A stretch of DNA of 64,000 bases from assembly GCA_900546355.1 (NCBI GenBank), contig URCM01000001.1:1-64000 (forward strand). The letters run 5' to 3'. The stretch comes from an uncultured Bacteroides sp. (GTDB lineage Bacteria > Bacteroidota > Bacteroidia > Bacteroidales > Bacteroidaceae). The notes beneath the pieces are model-generated. The model worked only from the letters and a program-made list of their open reading frames with translations, had not been told where the DNA came from and did not search any database. Each line of letters opens with the position of its first letter. Position 1 is the stretch's first letter. Below, piece after piece: positions 33,438 through 41,925 of the stretch. Position numbers and translations under genes: made by a program.

Positions 33438-34202
33438 TTATAGTTTGGGAGTGTTGGCGTTCTGCATCCTGTGCTGGCTGCTCCGCTTCAACTCGTTCCA
33501 CATTTCCTCGGTGTAGTCGTCCTCGTGCACATAGTCGAGACCGCCCTCGCCGTCTGCGACCCAGCAGCCGAAACAGCCGAAGTTGTACTTGTCCCATTCG
33601 CGTTTCGCTTCCTGCTTCCATTGTACACTGTCACCCGCGCACACCAACAGGCCCGTAGGCTCGTTCAGGTCGATGCCGATGGTCATCAGTTCATCGCCCT
33701 CGGCCACGGTCAGCGGTTCACCTACCCGCAGGCAGTTGATTTCAGCATGGGAAAGGTGGAACTCGTCGGCTATGATTTGCAGGTTGCGCCCAATGACGGG
33801 TGTGGGTACGGAGAGGATTTGCTTCGTGCCGGAATCTATCTGGTGGAACGCCTGCACGGGGTTGTCACTGTCGCCTTGCATCGGTGCAATGATCGCCTTT
33901 CCTTCTATAAGGCGTTGTTTCTGCTCTTCGCTGAACCGCTCCAAGCGGCTCTCCACCAGCACGGGATAAAACAGCACATCGGCGGTGCCGTCCTCACGCC
34001 GCACCAACGAGAAGCGTGTCCGGGCATGAATGGTGTTGCCTTCCGAATCGTCCACACGAATGGGCAAAATGGGTGAACGGCGGCCCGAATGGATGGCTTG
34101 CAGCACATTCACCGGCAGGTCGCCTATCATCTCCCTTGTCAGTCCGAATTGTTCGAGGATGCCGTAGGGCACTTCCTCCTCGGGGAATTTGTATCTGTTC
34201 AT
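33438..34202 (-). CDS. DUF4099-like protein, first gene of the long minus-strand operon
   Basis: 254 residues from ATG 34202 (MNRYKFPEEEVPYGILEQFG). The N-terminal part matches the DUF4099 pattern (LTREMIGDLPVNVLQAIHSG; RRSPILPIRV) seen at the head of Bacteroidales conjugation operons. The C-terminal part (DLNEPTGLLVCAGDSVQWKQ) is unrecognised. A -7 box at 34229-34236 fixes the start: the open frame to 34268 would run through the promoter. Function unknown. Confidence 0.65.
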   Translation of the reverse strand: MNRYKFPEEEVPYGILEQFGLTREMIGDLPVNVLQAIHSGRRSPILPIRVDDSEGNTIHARTRFSLVRREDGTADVLFYPVLVESRLERFSEEQKQRLIEGKAIIAPMQGDSDNPVQAFHQIDSGTKQILSVPTPVIGRNLQIIADEFHLSHAEINCLRVGEPLTVAEGDELMTIGIDLNEPTGLLVCAGDSVQWKQEAKREWDKYNFGCFGCWVADGEGGLDYVHEDDYTEEMWNELKRSSQHRMQNANTPKL

Positions 34203-34228
34203 TCGTCCGAAATTTATTTGTTCTCGGA

Positions 34229-34236
34229 CAAATGTA
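34229..34236 (-). promoter_or_regulatory. Bacteroides -7 promoter box for the 15-kb minus-strand operon
   Basis: On the minus strand this reads TACATTTG (TAnnTTTG), with TTTG 17 bases upstream, slightly short of the usual 19-21. It lies 26 bases before ATG 34202. From here to 18705 all genes point the same way with gaps under 50 bases and no visible terminator. Confidence 0.55.
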
Positions 34237-34343
34237 AGACGGCTGCAAGACGGCAAATGAAAGCGCAAGAAGAAATCTGCCCGGATTTAGGCTTAATTAG
34301 GTTGGCAGCCGAAAATCATACTGTCAATCATACTCCAAACAAA

Positions 34344-34387
34344 GAATGGGGCTTCCCAAAGCACGTTTATGCCGGGAAGCCCCATTC
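34344..34387 (-). terminator. Strong hairpin terminator of the AlbA_2 gene
   Basis: GAATGGGGCTTCCC (34344-34357) and GGGAAGCCCCATTC (34374-34387) are perfect 14-bp complements around a 16-base loop. It lies 30 bases past the minus-strand stop at 34418. Confidence 0.65.
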
Positions 34388-34417
34388 AGGTATAAGTCGT
34401 TATGTTTGCAGGTGCAA

Positions 34418-35965
34418 TCAGGACTTTTCAGCCTTGGTTGCTACATACATTTGATTTCTGCTGGTTGGGTTGTCGGGGTCTGTCATGGATAAGAGGTTAT
34501 CAGCAATCATGGGGTTTATATAAACCTCCATTAGATTTTTCTTGTCTGCTAAACCAAGCATAGCCAATATCTCGGAAGAAGTCCTTGGCTCAGAGCAGTA
34601 ATCTATTATTTGCAGAATCCTCTGTTCTTTCTTGTCGGACTTTCTTATGGGGTTTTCTTGTGGGGTTTTCTTATGGGGTTTTCTTATGGGCTTTTCTTGT
34701 GGGGTTTTACCGATTGGTAATGTCAACACCACATAATCGGGCTGCACTTCTTCGGTCAACTTAGGCTCATCCCAACCTAATTCTTTCCATCCGGCCAATA
34801 TCTTGTCCACACCGCTTCCGGCTTTTTCTGCCTTGCCCAACAACATGAACATTTTTTGCAAAGTCGGATTACGGCAGATGCTTCTTCCTCCTTTAAAGTA
34901 TTGTTGCTTCGACACTAACATCATGCCGGGGTTGGAGAAAGTTAGTTCCGTTTCCGTTCTGCGTATTACAATGTTGCCTGTTGCATTCAGGTCTTGATGG
35001 ACTATGCAGTTTATCAATGCCTCGCGCACGGCATCATGAGCGGCTGTTTCCTCTTGCCTTTCATCGCCTATCAACTTGAATGGCTTGGGCAGGGCTTGGA
35101 TGAGTTTATTGTACACTCGTATATAGAATTGGAACAGGTTGGCCTCCCATGTGCCATCTGGATAGATGCGGTCGGTCCAGCGTACCCTGGCATCATCGGT
35201 GTACAACCGCTCTTGGTAATCCACAAAGTAATAAGGTTCTCCGGCTGGGTTTGTTATCATGTCGGATTGGCCGAACATCAAAAGCCCGGCACGGGTGATG
35301 CCGCTTTCGTCCGTCGCTATGTTGTGGGAATAAGCACCAATCTTCTCCATGAATTGCAGGTCGTCCGTAAGTTTTGCCCAAGGATGGGTGGGGTGCAGGC
35401 TGACGAATAACTGGCGGTATTGGTGCAGTGACGGCAGGTCGATGGCATTTTCAAGGGTGAATCCTTTTCGTATGATGGCATCTTGCGGATGGCTCTCATG
35501 TTCCGCATCGGCAAACATTCGTCTCACTTCCGCGTCTGTACACTGGTAATCGCCCTCATGATTCCTGCGATAGGTATTGCCAATGGGGTTGGTCGTGAGG
35601 TACACAGGGCGCATATTGTATTCAGCCCGGGGAATGTGGCAAACGAGCAGGTACGCTCCATCCATTTCCTTGACTTCCACATCCTGTTCGTGGGGCAGGC
35701 AAACGCTTACCTTTCCACGGTTATGGGCGTTGTCCCAAAAGTTCTTCTTGTATTTGAGTGCCGTTTCTTCGGAAAGACCATCGAACAAGAATTTCCCTTC
35801 CTTTTCCTGTACCCCCAATATGATTGTGCCTCCATTGGTATTGGCAAATGCCGAGTAACTTTCCCAAAAGCTGCCGGGAAAGCCGCCACGAGCGGATTTG
35901 AACTCGACTTCGGCCGATTCACCTTTTTGAACCAAGGTATATAATTCTCTTCTGATGTCTGTCAT
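34418..35965 (-). CDS. Schlafen AlbA_2-domain ATP-binding protein
   Basis: 515 residues from ATG 35965 (MTDIRRELYTLV); earlier in-frame codons add a 24-residue tail unlike the family. Residues about 12-130 are AlbA_2 (AEVEFKSARGGFPGSFW; AFANTNGGTIILGV). Residues 290-410 resemble the HATPase_c_4 module (VREALINCIVHQDL; GSGVDKILAGW). The C-terminus has a winged helix. These proteins bind nucleic acid and are often regulators or defence-related. A 13-bp tandem repeat encodes the basic linker at about residues 425-451. Separate transcription unit between two mobile-element modules. Confidence 0.75.
   Translation of the reverse strand: MTDIRRELYTLVQKGESAEVEFKSARGGFPGSFWESYSAFANTNGGTIILGVQEKEGKFLFDGLSEETALKYKKNFWDNAHNRGKVSVCLPHEQDVEVKEMDGAYLLVCHIPRAEYNMRPVYLTTNPIGNTYRRNHEGDYQCTDAEVRRMFADAEHESHPQDAIIRKGFTLENAIDLPSLHQYRQLFVSLHPTHPWAKLTDDLQFMEKIGAYSHNIATDESGITRAGLLMFGQSDMITNPAGEPYYFVDYQERLYTDDARVRWTDRIYPDGTWEANLFQFYIRVYNKLIQALPKPFKLIGDERQEETAAHDAVREALINCIVHQDLNATGNIVIRRTETELTFSNPGMMLVSKQQYFKGGRSICRNPTLQKMFMLLGKAEKAGSGVDKILAGWKELGWDEPKLTEEVQPDYVVLTLPIGKTPQEKPIRKPHKKTPQENPIRKSDKKEQRILQIIDYCSEPRTSSEILAMLGLADKKNLMEVYINPMIADNLLSMTDPDNPTSRNQMYVATKAEKS
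34631..34708. repeat. Six tandem 13-bp units inside the AlbA_2 gene
   Basis: The unit is CTTRTGGGGTTTT on the plus strand; the first copy is degenerate. Since 3 x 13 = 39, the reading frame rotates and the protein shows two copies of a 13-residue repeat (KTPQEKPIRKPHK and KTPQENPIRKSDK). Gain or loss of one unit would shift the frame. Confidence 0.75.
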
Positions 35966-36239
35966 ACGATTCTTGTTATGTTGCAACTGCATTGTCATCG
36001 GTTGCTTGATTGATACGACCTCACTTTGGTGATGCAATTACTTCTTACAATTTGCAAATATAATGTTTTTTACGGTGTAACTTCCAAGTTAAGAGAGATT
36101 TCTCCATTTTTTCAGGCATCCGTTGTATAATCGTTGCGAAGTCTGATTGACAGGTCTGATTCCCTATAAAATCTTATAATATAGCCATTCCCATTATCGT
36201 CTTTTCGCTTTTGCGCAAGCCACATATTACTTTTGTGCC

Positions 36240-36896
36240 ATGAAAAAGTTATGGCTACTATTCACCCTGTCTTCTTGTTTCCTTTCCGTACAAGCGCAGT
36301 TCCACACTATTGCTTACAGCAAACCGTTGTATAAAGTGGATGAAGTTGAAGGGCAAACAGAAACAAAAAACCTCCCCAAGGCTGGAGAGGCTGATAATCC
36401 TGTTTCCCAACCATCGATGGCAGGGAAACATTCAGATGAAATGCGCAGCCAATGGATAAGCTGTTATATGAGTGTTTCTTATCCTTTGAAAGAAATCATA
36501 GTCACTTCACCTTACGGACAGCGTAAAGACCCTTTCACAGGCAAACGGAACAACCACAACGGTCTTGACTTGCGAGCAAGGAATGAGGAGGTCTATGCCA
36601 TGATGCCGGGAGAGGTCGTTAAGGTATCATCCGACAAGCGTTCGGGAAAGTATGTCACCATCCGTCACGATAACTACACCATCAGTTATTGCCATCTGTC
36701 AAAGGCCTTGGTAAAAAAAGGTGCTAAAGTCTTACCCGGAGAAGTTGTGGCCATCAGTGGCAATACTGGCCGCAGTACAGCATCTCACTTACATGTCACT
36801 GTCAAGTACGGTAAAAAGCACATTGACCCTACCATTGTACTCCAATTGATCAAGGAAACCCGAGAAGAAGCCTTATCGCACTTGGTGACCGGCTGA
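36240..36896 (+). CDS. M23-family metallopeptidase, exported
   Basis: 218 residues with a signal peptide (KLWLLFTLSSCFLSVQAQ). The catalytic domain is complete: NNHNGLDLRA (His and Asp ligands), SYCHLS and SHLHVTV (HxH). The family cuts peptidoglycan peptide bridges in the periplasm. This is the intact counterpart of the degenerate M23 domains at 20.5 and 26.9 kb, so it is the likely active wall hydrolase of the element. TACTTTTG at 36228-36235 fits a -7 box but would give almost no leader. Confidence 0.8.
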   Translation: MKKLWLLFTLSSCFLSVQAQFHTIAYSKPLYKVDEVEGQTETKNLPKAGEADNPVSQPSMAGKHSDEMRSQWISCYMSVSYPLKEIIVTSPYGQRKDPFTGKRNNHNGLDLRARNEEVYAMMPGEVVKVSSDKRSGKYVTIRHDNYTISYCHLSKALVKKGAKVLPGEVVAISGNTGRSTASHLHVTVKYGKKHIDPTIVLQLIKETREEALSHLVTG

Positions 36897-36898
36897 AC

Positions 36899-37060
36899 TT
36901 ACTTCCCGTTCCCTTTCAAGAACTGCTCGTAATCATATTCATTCATCGTCGGTTTGTAGGTCTTGCCCGACAGAAACATCATTTTTACAGCAAGATTGTG
37001 GTTAACAAAGCTTATTTCATAATCAGCAGTAAAAGCAATTTTTTGATTAATAATATCTCT
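36899..37060 (-). pseudogene. Possible C-terminal gene remnant
   Basis: The end of an open frame reads LAVKMMFLSGKTYKPTMNEY and stops 2 bases after the convergent M23 gene. Upstream the frame dissolves into AT-rich, low-complexity sequence overlapping the HNH gene. The final 40 residues look protein-like, so this may be the tail of a gene cut by the insertion of the HNH module. Weak evidence. Confidence 0.25.
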
Positions 37061-37100
37061 AAATCCACATATATAACAATATATCAGTAGAATAATATTA

Positions 37101-38324
37101 CTAACTATATTTATGATCATTCTTGGAAGATAATACATCTCTTCGCAACTTGTCAAAACATCTATGATGTTCTTTTGAAAAATGTTCACCGAATAGGTCT
37201 TCACTTATTTCAGCCTCTGTACGATAACCTTTAAGGACAAAGCTCATTGCTTGGATTTTTTCTTTTGGATAGTTCAGCATTAAATCTTGCAATCTTAATG
37301 CTTCACATTTATGGTAATTGTACCTTTCGTCCAAATGAAATTCATCAATAATCCCTTCTTGATAGTCATTATCATTTGTGCAAAACTTGACTGTATAATC
37401 ATCTGGATGATTCTGCGCCATTAATCCATTAGGCCCGTTATTACAGATGACTCTTATTTCAACTTCGCCATCAAAGTTATAATCATTGCTTGTCGGACTT
37501 AATTTCAGTAAAGCATCCCTGTCTAATCTTCCTATTTCATCGTCTTTCTTTAGTTTCTCATTACAGATAGAGCAGCTTGGTACAAAGTTCATAAGTGATA
37601 AGGCGACCAAGGGACATTTGCTTTTTGGCAGGAAATGATCCAAATCAAAATGGTTCTTTAGCTTATTGATAATGCTTTCGCTTTTTTCCCCATCTTTACC
37701 TATGCGCTTATCTAAACCATCAAATTTTTCAACAATATTTTCATGCGTTGTTTGTGGATTAGTTCGTAAACTAATGATTTTTTTATAAAACCTACCATCA
37801 TAAGGCCGTCCGTCCGTCCTCCGAATATATTTCATTAATTCTTTATCGGATGCATTGTAAAGAAAGGCTGCGAAATCGTAGTAAACGGAATGAAATCCAT
37901 ACACATTAATATAGCTTAACTCGCAATAGTGGCATACATGCAAATCCAGTTCTTCCGCATGTTTCATGAAAAAATTGGAAATGTCCGGTTGGAAGTCTTT
38001 AAACCACGCATTATACCCTTTATAGTTGAAACACGGCTTTATTTTTTCGTGCAAATCATTATTTATCTTATTCTGATTTACTAATTCACGATATGCAATA
38101 TAAATATCCACAAGTTGAGAATAATCTGCTATTAGGATGGTTGTTATATCAGCAGGGAAGATTGTGTCCGCGTCAGCTTGATAAGCCGTACCAGCACATA
38201 ATGCCATTAGTTCATGCCTTAATTCCTTCCATTTTTCTTGTAAGGCATTTATCTGCCCTGAGAATACATCGTAATATTCCCATTTCAGTCGGTCAATATC
38301 TTTAGGGTATGAAATCTTTCTCAT
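37101..38324 (-). CDS. HNH endonuclease, Septu PtuB-like
   Basis: 407 residues. Residues about 130-133 are CHYC and 252-255 are CSIC, two pairs that can hold zinc. Between them is FDLDHFLPKSKCPLVALSLM, the beta-beta-metal HNH core. This matches the nuclease half of ATPase-plus-HNH anti-phage systems such as Septu (PtuA/PtuB), though it is longer than typical PtuB. It lies 2 bases after the stop of an ATPase remnant, the Septu gene order. With the ATPase broken, the nuclease may be orphaned. The region is AT-rich compared with the element to its left. Confidence 0.7.
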   Translation of the reverse strand: MRKISYPKDIDRLKWEYYDVFSGQINALQEKWKELRHELMALCAGTAYQADADTIFPADITTILIADYSQLVDIYIAYRELVNQNKINNDLHEKIKPCFNYKGYNAWFKDFQPDISNFFMKHAEELDLHVCHYCELSYINVYGFHSVYYDFAAFLYNASDKELMKYIRRTDGRPYDGRFYKKIISLRTNPQTTHENIVEKFDGLDKRIGKDGEKSESIINKLKNHFDLDHFLPKSKCPLVALSLMNFVPSCSICNEKLKKDDEIGRLDRDALLKLSPTSNDYNFDGEVEIRVICNNGPNGLMAQNHPDDYTVKFCTNDNDYQEGIIDEFHLDERYNYHKCEALRLQDLMLNYPKEKIQAMSFVLKGYRTEAEISEDLFGEHFSKEHHRCFDKLRRDVLSSKNDHKYS

Positions 38325-38326
38325 AA

Positions 38327-38877
38327 TTATCTTCTTCTTAACTGTTCCTTCTGCCGTTCTATATCAGAAAGCTGCTCCCTCAACAACTTCTCTTGTCGTT
38401 CTAATTGGAACAATCTATCTTGCGGATGAATACGTTGGCTCATATCATCCACCATTTCAAGCAAATTCTTGCGCATATATTGTTCAGCCACATGATTGGC
38501 AATGTATCTGTAATACTCCAAAGGATAATTCAATAAATCCTTTGCTTGAATATCTGCATCCTCTTTATTTACAACCTTATTGTAATCTTCCACCAAATCT
38601 GAAATGGCTTTACGACCAACATCTCCTACGTAATCCTTTATAAAAAATTGATTATGTAGTAATTCATGTATATTAGCGGCAAATGTTTCATTATCATTGC
38701 GTTCTGGATACCCATTAGCTAAATATAACACATGACACGAAGGAACATCACTTAGTACAAATGGAGAATGTGTAACAACAATCATGTTCAGGCTTCTTAT
38801 CTTATTCCCGTTGATGTGGCACCATGACAGCATCCGTATTAATTTGCAGATAAACTGTCTTTGGTATTCAGGATGGA
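38327..38877 (-). pseudogene. 5'-truncated PtuA-like ATPase
   Basis: The retained part reads HPEYQRQFICKLIRML, then MIVVTHSPFVLSDVP, the D-loop/H-loop end of a RecF/OLD-type ABC ATPase, and a helical tail ending in QRKEQL-like sequence. Walker A and signature motifs are absent: homology stops near 38877, and a stop occurs in frame at 38888-38890. ATG 38833 could give a 168-residue fragment, but it could not bind ATP. The break coincides with the break in the ompA gene on the other strand. Confidence 0.65.
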
Positions 38878-39501
38878 AGCGTTCACCTCAATGTCAACCT
38901 GAACGAAAACTGGGATATCCTTGCCGGATTCCAAGGAATGATTGTAGATGAAAGCTTCGACAGTCAGGTGGGCGGGCTTCCGGGCGTCCGTAACCGCACG
39001 TTGGAAGGTTACGGAGGGCTTTCGCTCGGCGTTTCCTATAAATTCGGCGGACGCAAGTTTGCACGTTACGCCAAAGTGCAACCTATTACTTACGAGTCTG
39101 TCCGCTACATGCTTCCGCCTAAGGTAGTCGAAGTGACAAAATACGTCGATGAAGATGTCGTGACTTCTTTTGCCGTGCGTTTCTTTATCGACCAGTATAA
39201 CATCGAAGACGACCAGAAGTTGAACATCGACCGCATTGCGCGTTACCTGAAACGCCATCCCGGCACCAAGCTGGAAATGGTGGGATACGCCGACCGTGAA
39301 ACCGCTTATCCGGAATACAACCAAAAGCTGAGCGAGCGGAGGGTGAATGCCGTGCGCGATTATTTGGTAGACGAATGTGGCATCGACCCTTCGCGTTTGG
39401 TGATGGATGCCCGCGGTGATAAGGAACGTGTGTATAACGAAGACTACCGTTGGAACCGTGTAGTGGTGATGAGAGTGATAGAAAACGATGCAAACAAGTA
39501 A
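38878..39501 (+). pseudogene. 5'-truncated OmpA-family gene
   Basis: The frame carries the last barrel strands (LNVNLNENWDILAGFQG; GLSLGVSYKFGGRKF) and a complete OmpA-like domain (LNIDRIARYLKRHPGTKLEM; LSERRVNAVRDYLVDECGID). The signal peptide and most of the barrel are missing. Upstream sequence belongs to the opposite-strand ATPase. ATG 38938 is available but would give an unexported protein. It directly precedes an intact OmpA gene (10-base gap), so the locus was a tandem ompA pair before the rearrangement. Confidence 0.7.
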
Positions 39502-39511
39502 TAACCCGATT

Positions 39512-40732
39512 ATGAAAAGAATAGCAATACTTATCCTGCTGGCGGTTTGGTGCGGACTGTCGGCATCGTATGCCCAAGATGAAAACATACGCACGGAAGT
39601 GTCAAAGACCATCAAGTTAGACACGGTTGAAGTCGACTATAAAACCCGTTACACCTCCTCCTTCGTCGACAACTTCTTTATCGAAGCCGACTTTGCGGGA
39701 CGCATGCTGATGGGGTCGGACGATTCGGGTCTTTCTTTCGGCAAACGTATGCGTCCGGGCTTCAGTGTTACGGTAGGCAAATGGTTCCATCCCGATTTCG
39801 CCGTGCGCCTGAACTTTGGCGGGAACAGCCTGCGGGGTTGGAGCAGCGGGGCTACCGGCATTTATAATGTGAACGATGACTGGGTAGAAGGATACGACCC
39901 GGTAGAAGAATACTGGAAAGCCCAAGGGGTAGACACCCGCAACGGTTACAAGCAAGACATGAAGTATTACGAGCTGAATGCCGATTTCTTGTTCGACCTT
40001 TACAACGTGTTCCATTCCGCCAAACGATTGGATCGCCGCTGGACCGCCCAAGGCTATGTGGGGGTCGGCTTGCTCCGTGTAGCCAAATATCACGGTATGG
40101 ACGACAATACCAAGGTAGGGCTCCGCATAGGTGTGGTAGGCAATTACAATATCAGCCGTCGTTGGGGCGCGCACCTGAGCGTAGGCGGCACCATAACCGA
40201 TGCCAATTTTACCGGCGAGATAGGGAAAGGCAATCAGTTTTCGGGCATCTTCCATGCCAGCGTCGGTTTGAGCTACCGCCTCGGCAAGCAGGGATATCGT
40301 GTCATCCGCTTGGTACGTCAGTCCGACTTGGCGGCACTGAACAATGCCATCGAACTGGTCCGCAACGAACACACCATTCCAGGCGATACCATCGAAGTGG
40401 TGAAAGAGCGCATGGCTCCGGGCAGCCTGCTGATTCCGTCTGTCGTGTTCTACCCGAATGAAAACGAGTTCAACGACGAGCTGCAGCAAGTCAACCTCTT
40501 CCGCATAGCCCGCTACATGATGCGTTACAAAGACGCCAAGATTGCCATCGTAGGCAATACCGGCAATACCGGAGAGCACTTGGCAAGAAACCGTGCCCAG
40601 AAAATACGCGATATCTTGGTCAACAAATACGGCATCTTTCCCGACCGCCTTTCCATTCGGGTGTACGACGTAAACGCCAAATACGGTGTGTCGGGCTACG
40701 ACCAGTCGGTCAACTTCACCGTAGCGGAATGA
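39512..40732 (+). CDS. OmpA-family outer membrane protein
   Basis: 406 residues from ATG 39512 with a signal peptide (RIAILILLAVWCGLSASYAQ). An N-terminal barrel (RMRPGFSVTVGKWFHPDFAV; GVGLLRVAKYH) is followed, at about residues 310-400, by an OmpA-like domain (VNLFRIARYMMRYKDAKIAI; NRAQKIRDILVNKYGIFPD). It should span the outer membrane and bind peptidoglycan. It follows the truncated ompA gene and ends at a strong terminator. It is likely chromosomal, not part of the mobile element. Confidence 0.8.
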   Translation: MKRIAILILLAVWCGLSASYAQDENIRTEVSKTIKLDTVEVDYKTRYTSSFVDNFFIEADFAGRMLMGSDDSGLSFGKRMRPGFSVTVGKWFHPDFAVRLNFGGNSLRGWSSGATGIYNVNDDWVEGYDPVEEYWKAQGVDTRNGYKQDMKYYELNADFLFDLYNVFHSAKRLDRRWTAQGYVGVGLLRVAKYHGMDDNTKVGLRIGVVGNYNISRRWGAHLSVGGTITDANFTGEIGKGNQFSGIFHASVGLSYRLGKQGYRVIRLVRQSDLAALNNAIELVRNEHTIPGDTIEVVKERMAPGSLLIPSVVFYPNENEFNDELQQVNLFRIARYMMRYKDAKIAIVGNTGNTGEHLARNRAQKIRDILVNKYGIFPDRLSIRVYDVNAKYGVSGYDQSVNFTVAE

Positions 40733-40736
40733 TTGC

Positions 40737-40770
40737 CATTTTCAAGCGGATAAATGTCCGCTTGAAAATG
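40737..40770 (+). terminator. Strong hairpin terminator after ompA
   Basis: CATTTTCAAGCGGA (40737-40750) and TCCGCTTGAAAATG (40757-40770) pair perfectly over 14 bp around a six-base loop, four bases past the stop codon. Confidence 0.75.
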
Positions 40771-40780
40771 GGACAGGCTC

Positions 40781-40811
40781 TTGCGGGAATGGAATAAAAC
40801 CGTTATCTTTG
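40781..40811 (+). promoter_or_regulatory. Promoter of the MNT/HEPN operon
   Basis: TTG (40781-40783), 20 bases, TATCTTTG (40804-40811): a near-consensus Bacteroides promoter. AGGAGG touches ATG 40837, an unusually strong Shine-Dalgarno sequence for this phylum but very close to the start. Confidence 0.65.
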
Positions 40812-40836
40812 CTGTAGATATAAAGGAAATAGGAGG

Positions 40837-41160
40837 ATGAATGCGGGTAAGGCGGAAATATTGTTGAAGATACAGGAAACATTAAAGGCAGTGCTTCCTT
40901 TAGGCGGACACGCTTTTCTGTATGGTTCGCAAGCCAGAGGTGATGCCCGTGCAGATTCCGACTGGGATATCTTGATATTGTTAGACAAACCCAAGGTAGA
41001 AGCGGAAGATTACGATAATGTTTCTTATCCTTTGGTCGAGTTGGGCTGGTCGGTCAACGAATGCATCAGTCCGGTGCTTTATACCGTAAAAGATTGGTTG
41101 AAGTATCATTTTACTCCGTTTTTTCATAACGTTAAAGAAGAAGGAATACAGTTGGTATGA
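40837..41160 (+). CDS. MNT-type minimal nucleotidyltransferase antitoxin
   Basis: 107 residues. GSQARGDARADSDWDILI (residues 30-47) is the intact GSx10DxD nucleotidyltransferase motif. In MNT/HEPN pairs this enzyme silences the HEPN ribonuclease by attaching AMP units to a tyrosine. The stop overlaps the HEPN start (ATGA), the standard arrangement. Confidence 0.85.
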   Translation: MNAGKAEILLKIQETLKAVLPLGGHAFLYGSQARGDARADSDWDILILLDKPKVEAEDYDNVSYPLVELGWSVNECISPVLYTVKDWLKYHFTPFFHNVKEEGIQLV

Positions 41161-41588
41161 GTATGAATGCAGAAGACATAAAGGCTGTAGTGCTTTATCG
41201 GAAAGAGAAAGCATACGCCACATTACAGGAGGCAGAAGATATGGTTGCTACTGCGCATTGGAACTTGGCGATGCAACGGATGTATTATGCGTGCTTCTAT
41301 ATGGCTTCCGCATTGCTGATTAGTGCGGGGATAAAAGCCCATACTCATAACGGCGTGATAGGTCAGTTAGGCTTGAATTATGTTTCCAAAGGTCTTTTAA
41401 CAAAAGAAGAAGGACGCTTATATTCCCGTTTGTTGCAGAATCGGATTACAGGAGATTATAATGATTTCTTCGATTTCGATGGCGAAGATGTGTTGCCTCT
41501 TATCAATCCGGTAAAGAAGTTGCTCGCCCGTTTGGATAGTTTAATAAAGACTGATTATACATCATTAGTCAGCTTTCGGAAAGCATGA
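41157..41588 (+). CDS. HEPN-domain toxin
   Basis: 143 residues, all helical (YYACFYMASALLISAGIKAH; GLLTKEEGRLYSRLL). NRITGDYNDF near residues 97-106 is the Arg-x4-Tyr string of this HEPN subgroup, where the tyrosine can be the AMPylated residue. HEPN toxins cut RNA when not modified by their MNT partner. Translationally coupled to both neighbours. Confidence 0.8.
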   Translation: MSMNAEDIKAVVLYRKEKAYATLQEAEDMVATAHWNLAMQRMYYACFYMASALLISAGIKAHTHNGVIGQLGLNYVSKGLLTKEEGRLYSRLLQNRITGDYNDFFDFDGEDVLPLINPVKKLLARLDSLIKTDYTSLVSFRKA

Positions 41589-41824
41589 TGCGTAAGGCAG
41601 AGGCAAAATTAGGGGAGAATCAAGCCATCGTAAAAGAGCAAAGTTCGTATACAAACGTTGTTGAATGGGAGAAGCAGGTTGAAGTTAAACGTGAATATTA
41701 TCGGCAAAAATACAACCTGCCGGAAAGTTTGATAAACCTGATTGGCTGTGTGCCGCCGCATACTGATGAAGAAAGAGAAAAAGTGAGAGAAGAATATTTG
41801 ATGGAAAAATACGGAAGACGATGA
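41585..41824 (+). CDS. Probable antitoxin of a truncated PIN toxin
   Basis: 79 residues, charged and helical (VVEWEKQVEVKREYYRQKYN), with a Pro-rich turn (IGCVPPHTDEEREK). It starts inside the HEPN stop (ATGA) and ends inside the start of the PIN fragment (ATGA). This is the position and size of a VapB-like antitoxin, but no AbrB or ribbon-helix motif is clear. It may now be orphaned. Confidence 0.5.
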   Translation: MMRKAEAKLGENQAIVKEQSSYTNVVEWEKQVEVKREYYRQKYNLPESLINLIGCVPPHTDEEREKVREEYLMEKYGRR

Positions 41825-41925
41825 AGCTTTTTCTCGATACGAATATTGTTATGGACTATGTAGAGAATCGGGAAGCAATAATAAATGGTCAAGTAAGCAA
41901 TGATAAAGGGCAAAGTATCCAATAA
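41821..41925 (+). pseudogene. Truncated PIN-domain toxin (VapC-like)
   Basis: MKLFLDTNIVMDYVENRE is the first strand of a PIN ribonuclease with its catalytic Asp. After about 19 codons similarity ends, and the frame stops at codon 35. Most of the domain is missing, so it was cut by the event that placed the polysaccharide locus here. ATGA overlap with the putative antitoxin. Confidence 0.65.

Noticed and set aside
34631..34708. Tandem repeats as a CRISPR or iteron origin
   Set aside because: The 13-bp units are contiguous without spacers and lie inside a coding region.
36228..36235. TACTTTTG as promoter of the 36240 M23 gene
   Set aside because: Matches the -7 box, but would give almost no untranslated leader and lacks a -33 partner at normal spacing; not listed as a feature.
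38839..39624. 261-residue minus-strand open frame
   Set aside because: Antisense shadow of the two OmpA genes; plus strand shows clear OmpA domains.
39617..40579. 320-residue minus-strand open frame
   Set aside because: Shadow of the intact OmpA gene, caused by its codon bias.
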